In this document: one piece after another, positions 4,715 to 5,222 of the stretch
Position numbering within the stretch: the stretch's first letter is position 1
How the letters are laid out: every line of letters begins with the position of its first letter
Assembly (NCBI GenBank): GCA_003519585.1
Contig: DOWL01000137.1
Location: 7,276-12,497 of the forward strand
Length of the DNA stretch: 5,222 bases
Direction: 5' to 3'
Origin: Nocardioides sp.
GTDB lineage: Bacteria > Actinomycetota > Actinomycetes > Propionibacteriales > Nocardioidaceae
Made by a program: the position numbers and the translations under genes
The notes under the pieces: generated by a model
The model's database searches: none
What the model was told of the DNA's origin: nothing
The model's input: the letters and a program-made list of their open reading frames with translations, nothing else

Positions 4715-5222
4715 ATGAGCGGCGCGATGCGCAGGATCGGCGAGTACCTCGGCCTGCTCGAGGACACCGGCCGTTACGACGACGAGTACGCCCTGGACGA
4801 CGCGTCGTACGACGACGCCTACGACCGCCCGTACGCCGAGGAGACCGGCCCGGTGGCCGTCGCGAAGCCGAGCCGCCGTGAGCTCAAGGAGGCCCGGCAG
4901 GCCGCCACCGTCGCGCACCTCGACGAGCATCGTCGTGGTGGCACGACGACGGTTGCGCCGAGGCCACAGGTCGCGGAGTTGTCGCGGATCACCACCCTCC
5001 ACCCGCGCACCTACAACGAGGCGCGCACGGTCGGCGAGAACTACCGCGACGGCACGCCGGTGATCATGAACCTCTCCGACATGGACGACAACGATGCCAA
5101 GCGGCTCGTCGACTTCGCCGCGGGGCTGATCTTCGCGACCCGCGGCTCGATCGAGCGGGTCACCAGCAAGGTCTTCCTGCTCTCGCCGCCCAATGTCTCG
5201 GTGGCGGCCGAGGACAAGGTCC
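4715..5222 (+). CDS. sepF: SepF, membrane anchor of the Z ring (3' end missing)
   Basis: Peripheral membrane protein that binds the FtsZ C-terminal tail and membrane lipids and bundles FtsZ filaments. In Actinobacteria, which lack FtsA, it is the main Z-ring tether. The visible 169 codons begin [17 protein letters not shown], the amphipathic membrane-binding helix. A variable linker rich in Asp and Tyr follows (about 20-45, with YDDEY and YDDAYDRPY), then a charged stretch to about residue 90. The SepF (DUF552) core starts near residue 92 ([22 protein letters not shown]) and continues through [20 protein letters not shown], the helix [13 protein letters not shown] and [10 protein letters not shown]. 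The window ends at EDKV; probably only some ten or more residues are lost. ATG 4715 has a good ribosome binding site, and the residues before the second Met (SGA) match other actinobacterial SepF proteins. No promoter is evident in the 61 bases before it, so it is probably co-transcribed with yggS. Confidence 0.96.
   Translation, partial: MSGAMRRIGEYLGLLEDTGRYDDEYALDDASYDDAYDRPYAEETGPVAVAKPSRRELKEARQAATVAHLDEHRRGGTTTVAPRPQVAELSRITTLHPRTYNEARTVGENYRDGTPVIMNLSDMDDNDAKRLVDFAAGLIFATRGSIERVTSKVFLLSPPNVSVAAEDKV

Noticed and set aside
4719..4850. Asp/Tyr-rich repeats in the SepF linker as a novel domain
   Set aside because: SepF linkers are variable, acidic and disordered in Actinobacteria; this is ordinary variation.
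1..5222. A new defence, mobile or biosynthetic system
   Set aside because: All six genes are recognisable members of the conserved actinobacterial dcw cluster in the usual order; there are no transposase, integrase, attachment-site or CRISPR signals.

Overview
The window is a stretch of the division and cell-wall (dcw) cluster of a high-GC actinomycete. The base composition is strongly GC-rich. The gene order murC - ftsQ - ftsZ - pgeF (yfiH/ylmD) - yggS - sepF, with no ddl and no ftsA, is the actinobacterial arrangement. FtsZ ends in the actinobacterial tail [10 protein letters not shown], and SepF has the actinobacterial start ([16 protein letters not shown]). A member of Nocardioidaceae or a related group is my best guess, but that rests on general resemblance only. 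All six genes lie on the + strand. I see no RNA gene, insertion sequence, CRISPR array or sign of horizontal transfer.

Layout: 1-978 is the 3' two-thirds of murC, entered at its ATP-binding P-loop. ftsQ (971-1735) overlaps it by 8 bases. A 274-base gap (1736-2009) follows, the only long non-coding stretch. It holds a pair of near-identical palindromes just after ftsQ, a 10-base direct repeat, and an AT-rich promoter-like element with a tight dyad before ftsZ (2010-3245). pgeF begins 14 bases after ftsZ, and yggS overlaps pgeF by the four bases ATGA. A 61-base gap with a small hairpin leads to sepF, which runs off the right edge.

How the genes fit together: MurC adds L-Ala to UDP-MurNAc, the first step of the stem peptide. 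PgeF, three genes on, belongs to the family that corrects MurC's L-Ser misincorporation. FtsZ forms the division ring. SepF tethers FtsZ to the membrane (there is no FtsA) by binding the FtsZ C-terminal tail. FtsQ is the membrane scaffold of the divisome. YggS is a PLP-homeostasis protein that is a customary passenger of this cluster.

Most of the window is ordinary core genome. The points that merit a second look are a MurC lacking both asparagines of the normally invariant HNxxN motif and about 18 residues before it, the nested and potentially bistable palindrome pair that begins at the ftsQ stop codon, the dyad at the likely ftsZ transcription start, and a four-fold pentapeptide repeat in the FtsZ linker.
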